A stretch of 53,290 bases of DNA from Mycobacteriales bacterium (GCA_040902655.1 JBBDWV010000025.1:1-53290); one strand, 5' to 3'; positions 31,037 to 38,721 are shown, numbered from the stretch's first letter. Notes: generated from the sequence alone by a model not told the origin. Numbers and translations are program-made.

Positions 31037-31309
31037 TCAGGGTCGGACGAAGAAGGCGGAGCCGGCCTCGTTGGAGCGGGCATCCAGGGTCTGGCCCACC
31101 AACCGCGCCTCGGCCACCGGCGCCAGGAACAGCCGAGCCTGCCGCCCGGTCACGGTGACGTCCTCGGGCTCGGCACCGTCGGCCAGCCGCATCGCCAGGG
31201 CCGGGTGATCGTCGCGCTGGGCGATCCGCAGCCCGGCACCGGGCGGCAGCTGCCCGTTCTCCACCATGTGCTCGATCATCAGTGCCGCGTCGTCGGTCAG
31301 CTTCACCAT
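31037..31309 (-). CDS. HesB/IscA-like protein lacking cluster cysteines
   Basis: A 90-residue A-type-carrier-fold protein, beginning MVKLTDDAALMIEHMV and containing the family's beta strand pattern (GLRIAQRDDHPALAMRL, LFLAPVAEARLVGQTLDAR). Functional IscA/SufA proteins have a Cys in the middle and a C-terminal CGC; here there is no cysteine at all and the terminus reads GSAFFVRP. It therefore cannot bind a cluster in the usual way. I chose ATG 31309 over the upstream extension to 31399, which lacks family sequence. It may have acquired a structural or regulatory role. Confidence 0.75.
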   Translation of the reverse strand: MVKLTDDAALMIEHMVENGQLPPGAGLRIAQRDDHPALAMRLADGAEPEDVTVTGRQARLFLAPVAEARLVGQTLDARSNEAGSAFFVRP

Positions 31310-31524
31310 GTCGGGATCCTCTGCTCGGGCGGGCGGTCGGCCCCTCATCGCGTGCGAGGTCAGGAGACAGCATGCGCCACTGCCCCACTTCCGTGTCAAA
31401 TCAGTGACGTTTTCCGATCAGACTGTTGTCGGGGACCGGCTCCGGCCGCTCCCGCCTTGGCCCGGCGGGCGAGCGCCGCGGCAGCACCACTGTCGGGCAC
31501 GTGCCCCGCTCTACGGTGCTCGGC

Positions 31525-31899
31525 ATGATGGATTTCGCGAACGGCTCCTTCGTCAAGCTCAGTCCGGTGAGTCCGGCGGACGTGGGTGACGGTGTCGCCG
31601 AGCTGCTCGTTCCCGGCGAGGTGATCCTGCAGGCGTTCAAGGCGATGCGGGACTACGTGGTCTTCACCGACAAGCGCCTCATCGCCGTCAACGTGCAGGG
31701 CCTGACCGGCAAGAAAAAGGACTTCACCAGCCTGCCGTACTCGAAGGTTCAGGCCTTCAGTGTCGAGACTGCTGGCACCCTCGACCTGGATGCCGAGTTG
31801 GACCTGTGGTTCAGCGGCTTGGGGAAGGTCCGCCTGGAGTTCAAGGGGCGGGCCGACATCCGGCAGCTCGGACAGCTCATCGCCGGCTACGTCCTCTAG
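31525..31899 (+). CDS. Bacterial PH-domain protein
   Basis: A 124-residue single-domain protein of the bPH family. Typical features are DYVVFTDKRLIAVNVQGLTGKKKDFTSLPYSKV and LEFKGRADIRQLGQLIAGYVL. Bacterial PH-like proteins of this type form rings or membrane-associated assemblies of unknown role. Two adjacent ATG codons (31525 and 31528) could start it; TACGGT ends 7 nt before the first, which I choose as a leaderless start. It is divergent from the HesB-like gene. Confidence 0.85.
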   Translation: MMDFANGSFVKLSPVSPADVGDGVAELLVPGEVILQAFKAMRDYVVFTDKRLIAVNVQGLTGKKKDFTSLPYSKVQAFSVETAGTLDLDAELDLWFSGLGKVRLEFKGRADIRQLGQLIAGYVL

Positions 31900-31955
31900 C
31901 CCCTGGCAGCACTTGTGCAGCAGTCGTCCTGAAGCCAGCGAGCGTCGCCGGTGCT

Positions 31956-32021
31956 GTGATCAACGCCGTCTTCACGCACATTTCCGCCGTACCGGAAGTG
32001 AGCAACCCCGGCGTTGATCAC
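31956..32021. repeat. 66-bp inverted repeat with 13-bp perfect arms
   Basis: GTGATCAACGCCG (31956-31968) and CGGCGTTGATCAC (32009-32021) are exact reverse complements. Inside the 40-nt loop, TTCCG and CGGAA flanked by CAC and GTG extend the structure with a small bulge. It starts 57 bases after the PH-domain gene and could act as its terminator or as a mobile repeat. Confidence 0.85.
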
Positions 32022-32130
32022 GCCGGAGGCTGGGCCGGGACGCGCGGTACTGCCGGCTCTGTGACGACGCCGCAGCCACCTCACGCGCTGGGTGCAGTAG
32101 GAGCATCACCTATGAGGCCCGGCCACGACA

Positions 32131-32181
32131 GTTCTCGGTGCCAGCAGCGCCCGCTTGTGCGGGCCGCTGGCACCAAGATGG
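32131..32181 (+). repeat. Dispersed ~51-bp inverted-repeat element, copy 1
   Basis: Begins GTTCTCGGTGCCAGC and ends GCTGGCACCAAGATGG; the two ends pair around a variable stem CCCGC/GCGGG. The left 20 bases are identical to the minus-strand copy at 10677. Confidence 0.82.
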
Positions 32182-32220
32182 CCCGGCCCGGCCCGGCCCG
32201 GCGCCGCCCCGGTGCCCGAC

Positions 32221-32272
32221 GTTCTCGGTGCCAGCACCGCCTGCTTCGCGTACAGGCGTAGCACCGAGATGG
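32221..32272 (+). repeat. Dispersed ~51-bp inverted-repeat element, copy 2
   Basis: Begins GTTCTCGGTGCCAGC and ends TAGCACCGAGATGG, with an inner stem CGCCTG/CAGGCG. Downstream GATCGAGC is also found after copy 3 (minus strand), so the repeat unit may extend past the hairpin. Confidence 0.82.
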
Positions 32273-32409
32273 ATCGAGCAGCCCGGCGATCAGCCCGGCG
32301 GCCGCACCGCACGGCTTCTACTGGCGGCTCTTGGACGTAGCAGCACGTCGGGCGATCGGCAACCGCTACCGGCGCGTTGGCCGTGCCGGGCCCCAGGCCG
32401 ACACGAGTC

Positions 32410-32465
32410 CAAGATCTTCGGAACATCCACACGGCCAGCGTCCTGTGGATGTTCCGAAGATCTTG
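32410..32465. repeat. Hairpin with perfect 22-bp arms
   Basis: The arms are 32410-32431 and 32444-32465, exact reverse complements over 22 bases, with a 12-nt loop CGGCCAGCGTCC. The arm core GATCTTCGGAACATCC is much less GC-rich than the surroundings. A stem this long is unlikely by chance and is stronger than a normal terminator. Confidence 0.9.
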
Positions 32466-32650
32466 CTCCAGGCTCGACGGCACGCGGACACCGCGGCGGC
32501 ACCCTGACATCCACGACCGGCGGCACCCCGCCACCGGCAGGCGGCGGCGAGCGGCAGCGGCAGCGGCAGCGTCGCCGCTGACCTCAGCAACGCACGGTAC
32601 GGGCTGCTACGTCGCCACGCACCCGCCTGAGCGTGGGCCAGGATGTAGGC

Positions 32651-33223
32651 ATGACGCTGTGGCTGACCGACGACGACGAGGCGAACACGCTGCTGACCGG
32701 CGACCCACTCGCACTCCTTCTTGGCATGGCTCTGGACCAGCAGATTCCGATGGAGAAGGCCTTCCGCGGCCCCCACGTGCTGCGCTCGCGGATGGGTGCG
32801 CTGGACGCCGGAGCCATCGCGGCTGCGGAGCCGGAGGCGTTCGCGGCACTGGTCGCTCAGACACCGGCGGTGCACCGCTTCCCGGGGTCCATGGCCGCGC
32901 GGCTGCAGGAGCTGTGCCGGGTGTTGGTGGCGCAGTACGACGGGCGGGCGGAGGCCCTGTGGGAGGAGGTCGCCGACGGCGCCGAGCTGCTGCGCCGGCT
33001 GGAGGCGTTGCCGGGCTTCGGTCGGCAGAAGGCGCAGATCTTCCTGGCCCTGCTCGGCAAGCAGCTCGGCATCCAGCCGGCCGGCTGGCGCGAGGCCGCC
33101 GGTGCCTACGGCGAGGACGGGGCGCTGAGGTCGGTGGCCGACGTGACCGGACCCGAGTCGCTCCAGCAGGTACGGGCGTACAAGCAGTCGGTCAAGGCGG
33201 CTGCGAAGGCCGCCAGGCGCTGA
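32651..33223 (+). CDS. HhH-GPD type DNA repair protein
   Basis: A 190-residue protein of an actinobacterial HhH-GPD subfamily. The helix-hairpin-helix is LEALPGFGRQKAQIFLALLG (about residues 118-137). The N-terminal PLALLLGMALDQQIPMEKAF segment matches DNA-glycosylase helices. The iron-sulfur cysteines of EndoIII/MutY are absent, and the usual catalytic Asp after the HhH is not clear, so glycosylase activity is unproven. CAGGAT ends 6 nt before the ATG. The gene follows the palindrome-rich gap. Confidence 0.85.
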   Translation: MTLWLTDDDEANTLLTGDPLALLLGMALDQQIPMEKAFRGPHVLRSRMGALDAGAIAAAEPEAFAALVAQTPAVHRFPGSMAARLQELCRVLVAQYDGRAEALWEEVADGAELLRRLEALPGFGRQKAQIFLALLGKQLGIQPAGWREAAGAYGEDGALRSVADVTGPESLQQVRAYKQSVKAAAKAARR

Positions 33224-33275
33224 AACCTCCACGAGAAACGGCGCGCGCACCTGCCAGCGGCCGGTCACCGAGGGC

Positions 33276-33605
33276 TCAGTCCTGGTCGATGACCCGGCCG
33301 GGCTCGAGGGCGAGGCGCATCGGCTGCTCGGCGGGGCGCTCCACCATGGCCGTCCTCCTGCGGCGGCTGACGGTCGGTCCGGCGTTCGCCATCACGACGC
33401 CGAACCAGGGCAACCCGATGGCGCCCAGGATCAGCACCCCCTTCCAGACCAGGGGCACGGGCAGCATCGTGGCCAGCACGACGCAGGCGATCCGCACGCT
33501 CTGCGTGAGGACGTAACGACGCTGGCGCAGGGTGATGTCGTCGGTATGGCTCAGCCGGGCCGCCGTGACGACGGTGACCTCAGGGGACCGGCGCCGCTGT
33601 CGCAC
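33276..33605 (-). CDS. DUF3099 membrane protein
   Basis: A 109-residue protein with two membrane segments (about residues 35-52 and 55-73, SVRIACVVLATMLPVPLVW and GVLILGAIGLPWFGVVMANAG) and a basic segment SRRRR followed by a hydrophilic C terminus. The LSHTDDITLRQRRYVLTQSVRIAC stretch is typical of DUF3099, an actinobacterial family of unknown function. The start is GTG; no strong ribosome-binding site. It is divergent from the small frame and AlkB genes. Confidence 0.8.
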   Translation of the reverse strand: MRQRRRSPEVTVVTAARLSHTDDITLRQRRYVLTQSVRIACVVLATMLPVPLVWKGVLILGAIGLPWFGVVMANAGPTVSRRRRTAMVERPAEQPMRLALEPGRVIDQD

Positions 33606-33713
33606 GTGCGCCTCCTGCCCGTGGCGAGCCCGCTGCCGGTCAGCGGGCGCGCCGTCTCGGACAACAGTCTGCGCCTGGTTCTGCTTCCGTGCGCACCGGG
33701 GCAGACTGCGCCC

Positions 33714-33809
33714 ATGCAGACCGATGACACCCCCGGCCCGGCGGTCGACGCGGACGCCGCCCTCACGGTGCTCCAGGCCCGCGTCGGTGACGTCAGCGAC
33801 CCGGAGTGA
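33714..33809 (+). CDS. Possible 31-residue peptide upstream of alkB
   Basis: A short frame MQTDDTPGPAVDADAALTVL... ending VGDVSDPE, acidic, no known domain. CAGACT ends 6 nt before its ATG, in the same geometry as other apparently leaderless genes, and its stop is 10 bases before the AlkB start. It could be a leader peptide or small protein; evidence is thin. Confidence 0.35.
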   Translation: MQTDDTPGPAVDADAALTVLQARVGDVSDPE

Positions 33810-33819
33810 CGGTGCCGGT

Positions 33820-34470
33820 ATGACGCGGCACGGCGCACCGCAGGTGGCCTGGCAGGCGTCGCTGTTCGACGGGACGGAGCAGCCCGCCGGACGGCTGTCC
33901 TTCGACGCGCTGCGTCGTGACCCGCTCGACGACCACTCCTGGCTCGACGTCGTGCCGGCCTGGGTCCCCGACCACGGTGATCTGTTCGAACTGCTGCGTG
34001 AGAGGGCACCGTGGCGGCAGCGCACCCGGCAGATGTGGGACAGCGAGGTGCTCGAGCCGCGGCTGGTCGCCGTCTGGGGCACCGGCGAAGCGTTGCCGCC
34101 CGAGATCGCTGAGCTGGTGGCACCGTTGTCGGAGCGTTACGGCGTCCACTTCGACTCCTGCCTGATCAACCTCTACCGCGACGGCAGCGACGCCGTCGCC
34201 TGGCACGCCGACACGGTCCGCAAGAGCATGAGCAACCCGCTGGTGGCGACCGTCTCGCTGGGGGCGCGCCGCTCCTTCCTCGTCCGGCCGGCGCAGGGTG
34301 GCGCGGTGGTGCGCCGCTACGCGCCGGGGGAGGGCGACCTCATCGTCATGGGAGGCGCGATGCAGCACGACTGGCACCACACGGTCCCGCGCGAGAGGTC
34401 GGCCTCCGGCGCCCGGATGAGCATCACCCTGCGGCACTCCCGCCCCGAAACACCGCCGCCCCGACGGTAG
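33820..34470 (+). CDS. alkB: AlkB-like Fe(II)/2-oxoglutarate dioxygenase
   Basis: A 216-residue oxidative demethylase of the AlkB family. The iron ligands are WHADTVRK (HxD) and the His in MQHDWHHTVP; the 2-oxoglutarate-binding Arg pair is in RMSITLR. INLYRDGSDAVAWHAD is the classical family block. Such enzymes directly reverse N-alkyl damage on nucleic acid bases. Its stop codon TAG forms part of the -10-like hexamer of the next gene. The nearby HhH-GPD gene suggests a small DNA-repair neighbourhood. Confidence 0.92.
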   Translation: MTRHGAPQVAWQASLFDGTEQPAGRLSFDALRRDPLDDHSWLDVVPAWVPDHGDLFELLRERAPWRQRTRQMWDSEVLEPRLVAVWGTGEALPPEIAELVAPLSERYGVHFDSCLINLYRDGSDAVAWHADTVRKSMSNPLVATVSLGARRSFLVRPAQGGAVVRRYAPGEGDLIVMGGAMQHDWHHTVPRERSASGARMSITLRHSRPETPPPRR

Positions 34471-34480
34471 CCTGCGCACG

Positions 34481-35131
34481 ATGGGCGCCCGCACCGACGA
34501 TCAGCGCGGGGACCTTCTGCACCCTCTCGACGTGCGCTACGGGCGCTGGGAGCAGCGGCTCGCCGGACCGGTCCTGATCGCCGCGCTGGCCTCCGTGCCC
34601 GCCGTCTTCCTCACGCTGCTCGACGGCACCGCCGCGACGGCGGGCAACGTCGTGAACGCGGTGAGCGGTGCGGTCCTGGTCGCCGAGACGGTGGTGCTCG
34701 CCGTGCTCTCCCGGGACAAGCGGGCCTGGGTACGCGACCATCGCTGGCTGCTGGCCTTCACGATCGTGCTCATCCCGGCCGTGGTGCTCGCCGTCGGTCC
34801 GGTGCAGCTGCTGCGCCTGGTCCGGGTGGTGGGCGCGCTCCGCTTCCTGCGGGCCCGCCGCATCTTCCGGGCGGCCGCCGAGCTGCGCGACCGGGCCGGC
34901 CTCACCGGCTGGACGTCGAAGGTGCTGAGCCTGCTCGTCGCGCTGCTCGTGGCGGTGTTCGTGGCTGTCGTGCTGGCCGACCCGACCTCGCGGTCGCGCC
35001 AGCTGGTGGAGCAGGCGCTGGAGCGGGCCGGCGGGACCGGGTTGTCCGTGGCCGCCGTCGTGCTGGCGGGGCTGCTGCTCGGCGGCGCGAGCTGGGTTGT
35101 CCTGCGCAGCCGGCGCCGCCCGGAACGCTGA
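34481..35131 (+). CDS. Voltage-sensor-like six-helix membrane protein
   Basis: A 216-residue protein with about six membrane segments (roughly 27-47, 56-77, 88-106, 108-125, 147-166, 187-208). Segment 4 carries arginines at 112, 115, 121, 124, 126, 127 and 130 (LLRLVRVVGALRFLRARR), as in the S4 helix of voltage-gated channels; segment 2 has an acidic residue (VAETVVLAV). The S5-S6 loop has no TVGYG-type selectivity filter. It may be a degenerate channel, a proton-pathway protein, or a voltage-sensor-only protein. TAGCCT ends 7 nt before ATG. Confidence 0.75.
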   Translation: MGARTDDQRGDLLHPLDVRYGRWEQRLAGPVLIAALASVPAVFLTLLDGTAATAGNVVNAVSGAVLVAETVVLAVLSRDKRAWVRDHRWLLAFTIVLIPAVVLAVGPVQLLRLVRVVGALRFLRARRIFRAAAELRDRAGLTGWTSKVLSLLVALLVAVFVAVVLADPTSRSRQLVEQALERAGGTGLSVAAVVLAGLLLGGASWVVLRSRRRPER

Positions 35132-35134
35132 GCC

Positions 35135-35323
35135 TCAGCCGAGTGTCTCGCTGATCGCGACGTTGCCGTACTGGCTCAGCAGGTTCTCGGTGGCGTCGAG
35201 CCGGTGCAGGCCGCAGGCCGCGGTCTCCGTCGTGTCCGGCGGCACCGAGTTCTCCCGCACGCTCGTCAGCAGCCACTCGGCGTGCTCGCCACAGTCCTCG
35301 CACAGTCGGGTCACGACCGACAC
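35135..35323 (-). CDS. Small conserved zinc-ribbon-like protein
   Basis: A 62-residue protein with CEDCGEHAEW near the N terminus and CGLH in the middle, a likely CxxC...CxxH zinc site, and the C terminus LLSQYGNVAISETLG. I do not know a named family. The GTG start is preceded by AGCAAG, and no ATG is available. It lies 38 bases downstream of the dienoyl-CoA isomerase-like gene on the same strand. Its stop and the stop of the convergent membrane-protein gene are three bases apart within a GCTGAGCCTCAGC palindrome. Confidence 0.6.
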   Translation of the reverse strand: MSVVTRLCEDCGEHAEWLLTSVRENSVPPDTTETAACGLHRLDATENLLSQYGNVAISETLG

Positions 35324-35361
35324 CTTGCTGTACGGCCGCCGCGCCGGCTGCCGGGCCTCCC

Positions 35362-36198
35362 TCAGAGGCCGCGCGGCTCGGGGAGCAGGTCGGGGAACAC
35401 CGCGGGGCGCTGCTCGTTCTTGGCGGCGAAGGCCTCGGCCATGTCCGCCGGCTGGAACATGCCGGCCTGCCACGTGGCGATCTGCTCCAGCGCGTCGTCG
35501 ACCGGATGGTCCCGGGCGTAGTTCATCGCCACCTTCGTGCCCCAGACCGCCAGCGGCGACTTGTCGGCGATCTCCCGCGCGGTTTCGAGCGCGCCCGCCA
35601 CGGCGGCGGCGTGGTCGGGGAAGACCTGCTGCACCAGGCCGACCTCGTACGCCCGCTGTGCGGGGTAGCGCCGCCCGGTGTAGGCCATCTCGCGCGCAAA
35701 ACCCTCGTTGACGACCTTCCCCAGGCGCTGCAGGGTCCCGACGTCCGCCGTCATGCCGAGATTGATCTCCTGCACGCAGAAGAACGCATCGGCGCTGGCG
35801 TAACGCAGGTCGCAGGCCGTGACCAGGTCGACCGCCCCGCCGATGACGCCGCCCTGCACGGCCGCGAGCACCGGCACCCGCGCCTTCTCCAGGGCAGTGA
35901 AAGACCACTGCAGGAGCCTTGCGTGGGAGCGCATCCGCGCGTGTCTGCGTCCGGCCTCGGCCTGCGCACCGGCCGGGTCGCCGGACAGGAACACCGACAG
36001 GTCCATCCCGGCGCTGAAGTGCTTGCCGGTGCTGCTGATGACGACGGCCCGGGCGGAGGCGTCGTCGCTGACGGCGGTGACGATCTCGGGTAGCTCGCGC
36101 CAGAAGTCCGGGGTCATCGTGTCGAGCTCGTCCGGGCGGGACATCCGCAGGTGGGCGACCTCGTCGGCGATCTCGACGTCGAAGCAGCGGTAGGCCAT
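35362..36198 (-). CDS. Crotonase, delta(3,5)-delta(2,4)-dienoyl-CoA isomerase-like
   Basis: A 278-residue crotonase. The oxyanion-hole elements are HFSAGMDLS and GGVIGGAVDLVTACDLRYAS. The following QEINLGMTADVGTLQRLGK keeps the Glu and Asp that act as acid/base in dienoyl-CoA isomerase (ECH1). This enzyme moves double bonds during beta-oxidation of odd-position unsaturated fatty acids. The assignment to ECH1 rather than generic hydratase rests on this block. No ribosome-binding site is evident; the start is ATG 36198, divergent from the ABC ATPase. Confidence 0.85.
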   Translation of the reverse strand: MAYRCFDVEIADEVAHLRMSRPDELDTMTPDFWRELPEIVTAVSDDASARAVVISSTGKHFSAGMDLSVFLSGDPAGAQAEAGRRHARMRSHARLLQWSFTALEKARVPVLAAVQGGVIGGAVDLVTACDLRYASADAFFCVQEINLGMTADVGTLQRLGKVVNEGFAREMAYTGRRYPAQRAYEVGLVQQVFPDHAAAVAGALETAREIADKSPLAVWGTKVAMNYARDHPVDDALEQIATWQAGMFQPADMAEAFAAKNEQRPAVFPDLLPEPRGL

Positions 36199-36264
36199 GC
36201 GCGCCACTCTGCCAGCGGCAGGTCGGTGGCGGTCGCGCGGCCGGCGGGGACTACGGTCGATCCG

Positions 36265-37056
36265 ATGCCCGAGCCCGTGCTGCAGATGTTCGGAGTGGCT
36301 GTCGTCCGGGACGGCGCGACGATGCTGGCCGACGTGGACTGGACGGTCCGGGACGGTGAGCGCTGGGTCGTGCTGGGACCCAACGGCGCCGGCAAGACCA
36401 CGCTGCTCCACGTCGCGGCCGCGTCCTTGTTCCCGTCACGCGGATCCGTCCAGCTGCTCGGCGAGCGGTTCGGCAGCACCGATCTCGGCGAGCTGCGCAC
36501 CCGGGTGGGCCTGTCCAGCGCCTCCCTCGCCGATCGGATCCCGGCAGCCGAGACGGCACTGGACGTCATCGTCACCGCCTCCTACGGCGTCGTGGGCCGG
36601 TGGTCGGAGCGCTACGACGACACCGACATGGCGCGCGCCCAGGAGCTGCTGGGCCGGATGGGGCTGCGCGACTTCGCCGCCCGCCGCTTCGGCACGCTGT
36701 CCGAAGGTGAGCGCAAGCGCGTGCTGCTCGCCCGGGCGCTGATGACCGACCCCGAGCTGCTGTTGCTGGACGAGCCGGCCGCGGGGCTGGACCTCGGGGC
36801 ACGGGAGGCGTTGCTGCGGCTGCTCAGCCGACTGGCCCAGGACGAGGCGGCGCCGCCGACGGTGCTGGTGACCCACCATGTGGAGGAGGTGCCGGTCGGC
36901 ACCACCCATGCGCTGCTGTTGTCCCGGGGGCGCTCCGTCGCAGCAGGTCCGGTGCGGGAGGTGCTGACCGGCCCGCTGCTGTCGCGGGCGTTCGGACTGC
37001 CGCTGGCGGCCGAAGAGCGCGACGGCCGCTTCGCGGCGCGCGCCAGCGCCTTCTAG
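36265..37056 (+). CDS. Orphan ABC ATP-binding protein
   Basis: A 263-residue ABC ATPase. Walker A GPNGAGKTT, signature LSEGERKRVLL, Walker B LLLLDEPAAGLD and the H-loop VLVTHHVEEVP are intact. The overall sequence resembles the YlmA/ModF-like branch of ATPases with no adjacent permease. A soluble regulatory or translation-associated function, or a permease elsewhere, is possible. TACGGT ends 7 nt before the ATG. Its stop overlaps the stop of the convergent DUF7455 gene by two bases. Confidence 0.88.
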   Translation: MPEPVLQMFGVAVVRDGATMLADVDWTVRDGERWVVLGPNGAGKTTLLHVAAASLFPSRGSVQLLGERFGSTDLGELRTRVGLSSASLADRIPAAETALDVIVTASYGVVGRWSERYDDTDMARAQELLGRMGLRDFAARRFGTLSEGERKRVLLARALMTDPELLLLDEPAAGLDLGAREALLRLLSRLAQDEAAPPTVLVTHHVEEVPVGTTHALLLSRGRSVAAGPVREVLTGPLLSRAFGLPLAAEERDGRFAARASAF

Positions 37057-37253
37057 CCCCGCAGCGTGGCGGTCTCGTCGACCCAGTCCACGGCCTTGGC
37101 CCGCAAGGTGTCCTCGTAGGCCTTGGCGTGGTGAGCGCAGAACAGCAGGTCGCCCGAGGACAGGACGACACGGACGAAGGCCTGCGCGCCGCAGCGGTCG
37201 CAGCGGTCGGCAGCGGTCAGGGTGGGGGCGGGAGGAGTCGCGGTTCCGGTCAC
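37053..37253 (-). CDS. DUF7455 zinc-binding protein
   Basis: A 66-residue actinobacterial protein. LTAADRCDRCGAQAFVRVVL contains CxxC and is followed by LLFCAHHAKAYEDTL, giving a likely zinc site CxxC...CxHH. The DUF7455 family is common in actinobacteria with unknown function. The start is GTG 37253. The last codon overlaps the stop of the convergent ABC ATPase gene, so there is no space for a conventional terminator between them. Confidence 0.85.
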   Translation of the reverse strand: MTGTATPPAPTLTAADRCDRCGAQAFVRVVLSSGDLLFCAHHAKAYEDTLRAKAVDWVDETATLRG

Positions 37254-37359
37254 GCCTAGAACAACACCACACTCGGGCCGTGCGTTCCCGGCGAGGGCGG
37301 GATCGGGGCGTGTCGCCGCGCTCCGGTAGCGAGGCCACGAGCCTGAGCTGCGGGTGGCC

Positions 37360-38469
37360 TCAGCCGCCCAGGCTGCGCACGAGGGCCCGGACCGCCGGAC
37401 GCCGGAGCTGGGCATCCAGCGTCGTCCGGCCGCTGACCAGGCGCGTGAACAGCCTCCACATGGGTGCGGTGCGCAGCAGTTCGTGGACGATCCGCGGATG
37501 GCCGCCGAACGCCGCGAGCGCCCGGCGCCCTGCGGCCATCTCGGCGCCGAGCGAGGCCTGGACCGCAGCCGGGTAGCCGGCCGGGTCGCCCGCCGCCGCC
37601 GCACCGGCGAGTGTGCCGGACCGCAACGCGAAGGAGATCCCCTCCCGCGTCCACGGCTCGAGCAGCCCGGCGGCGTCGCCGGCGACGAGCACCCGGCCGC
37701 GGACCAGCGGTGAGTCGGGGGTCCGGACCCGGGTGAGGTGGCCACCGTCCCTCCGGGCGGTCGCGAGGTCCAGCCCGAGCGAGGCCACGAAGGAGCGGTA
37801 GTAGGCACGCATCGCCTCGCCCTGCGTCCGGCTCCCGATGACGCCGACCGTGAGGGTGTCGCCCTTCGGGAAGACCCAGCCGTAGGAGCCCGGCACCGGC
37901 CCCCAGTCGAGCAGCACCCGGCCGGCCCACTCCGAGCCCGGCGGCGTCGGCAGCTCCGCCTCCAGCCCGAGGTCGACCTGCTCGCAGATCACCCCCACGT
38001 GCACGCCGGCCCGGCTGCCGGAGCCGTCCGCGCCGACGACCGCACCGGCGCGCAGCGAGTCCTCCCGGGTCCGGACCGTCACGCCGCTGCTGGTCTGCTC
38101 GTAGCCGGTCACCGTCACGCCGGTGCGCAGCTCCACGCCGGCCCGCAGCGCGACCTGGACCAGCGCCGCGTCCAGCTGTGCGCGCAGGACCATGGGCAGG
38201 AACGGTTCGCTCTGCCGGGTGAAGCCCGCCCGACCGCCGGCGGTGAAGGTGATGCGGCCGACCCGGTCGAGGCAGAGCGGCGTGAGGTCGACGCCGGCGG
38301 CGGCGACCGCCGCCTGTGACGTGCCGATCAGTCCGCCGCCGCAGCACTTGTAGCGGGGCAGCTGCTCCCGCTCCAGCAGCACGGTCCGGGCGCCGGTGCG
38401 GACGGCGGCCAGCGCCGCGGCGGCCCCTGCAGGCCCTGCACCCACGACCGCGACGTCCCAGCCGGTCAC
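37360..38469 (-). CDS. Geranylgeranyl reductase family FAD-dependent oxidoreductase
   Basis: A 369-residue flavoprotein. The FAD site is VAVVGAGPAGAAAALAAVR, with the family motif PRYKCCGGGL, and the second nucleotide block VLVAGDAAGLLEPWTREGISFALRSG. Such enzymes reduce isoprenoid double bonds, for example in menaquinone side chains or archaeal-like lipids. In actinobacteria the substrate is often menaquinone (MenJ-like), which is the most probable role, though not shown here. Its GTG start overlaps the stop of the upstream 68-residue frame (GTGA). Confidence 0.9.
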   Translation of the reverse strand: MTGWDVAVVGAGPAGAAAALAAVRTGARTVLLEREQLPRYKCCGGGLIGTSQAAVAAAGVDLTPLCLDRVGRITFTAGGRAGFTRQSEPFLPMVLRAQLDAALVQVALRAGVELRTGVTVTGYEQTSSGVTVRTREDSLRAGAVVGADGSGSRAGVHVGVICEQVDLGLEAELPTPPGSEWAGRVLLDWGPVPGSYGWVFPKGDTLTVGVIGSRTQGEAMRAYYRSFVASLGLDLATARRDGGHLTRVRTPDSPLVRGRVLVAGDAAGLLEPWTREGISFALRSGTLAGAAAAGDPAGYPAAVQASLGAEMAAGRRALAAFGGHPRIVHELLRTAPMWRLFTRLVSGRTTLDAQLRRPAVRALVRSLGG

Positions 38470-38672
38470 CGCAGCGCCGTCGCGTGGCGGACCGTCGCCC
38501 CGGCAGGTGGTGGTCTGGGCACGGCAGGGATCTGCGCGGTGGCGACGAACAGGACGAGCAGCACAGACCCGGTAACCAGACCGGCCGGTCCGTCGTTGAC
38601 CAACCCGGACAGCGGGCCGAGCCAGTCGCCGGAGACGCCGGGGCAGGGCGCGGTGCGCGGGACATCCGTCAC
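38466..38672 (-). CDS. Small membrane protein coupled to the reductase
   Basis: A 68-residue frame with one clear hydrophobic helix (about residues 29-50, GPAGLVTGSVLLVLFVATAQIP) and proline-rich flanks. It has a GTG start and a four-base overlap with the reductase start downstream, which supports it being expressed. No family recognised. It might anchor or assist the reductase at the membrane. Confidence 0.5.
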   Translation of the reverse strand: MTDVPRTAPCPGVSGDWLGPLSGLVNDGPAGLVTGSVLLVLFVATAQIPAVPRPPPAGATVRHATALR

Positions 38673-38721
38673 GCGCAGGATGGTTGCACCTACCGGTGCG
38701 GCCGGGCAGAGAGGCGGTCAG

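Larger units (their letters stand above)
31900..32650. other. 750-bp palindrome-rich gap without a gene
   Basis: I find no supportable coding region. The gap holds a 66-bp inverted repeat (31956-32021), two copies of a dispersed ~51-bp hairpin element spaced exactly 90 bp apart (32131 and 32221), a GGCCC-type short repeat between them, and a hairpin with perfect 22-bp arms (32410-32465). There is no transposase or integrase, so these are non-autonomous repeats or structured RNA/regulatory elements. Confidence 0.75.

Noticed and set aside
32131-32272. Two regularly spaced hairpin repeats as a CRISPR array
   Set aside because: Only two copies with imperfect repeats, variable middle within the repeat, a third copy 21 kb away in opposite orientation, and no cas genes.
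31900-32650. Insertion sequence or integrated element
   Set aside because: No transposase, integrase, or flanking target duplication visible; only short palindromes.
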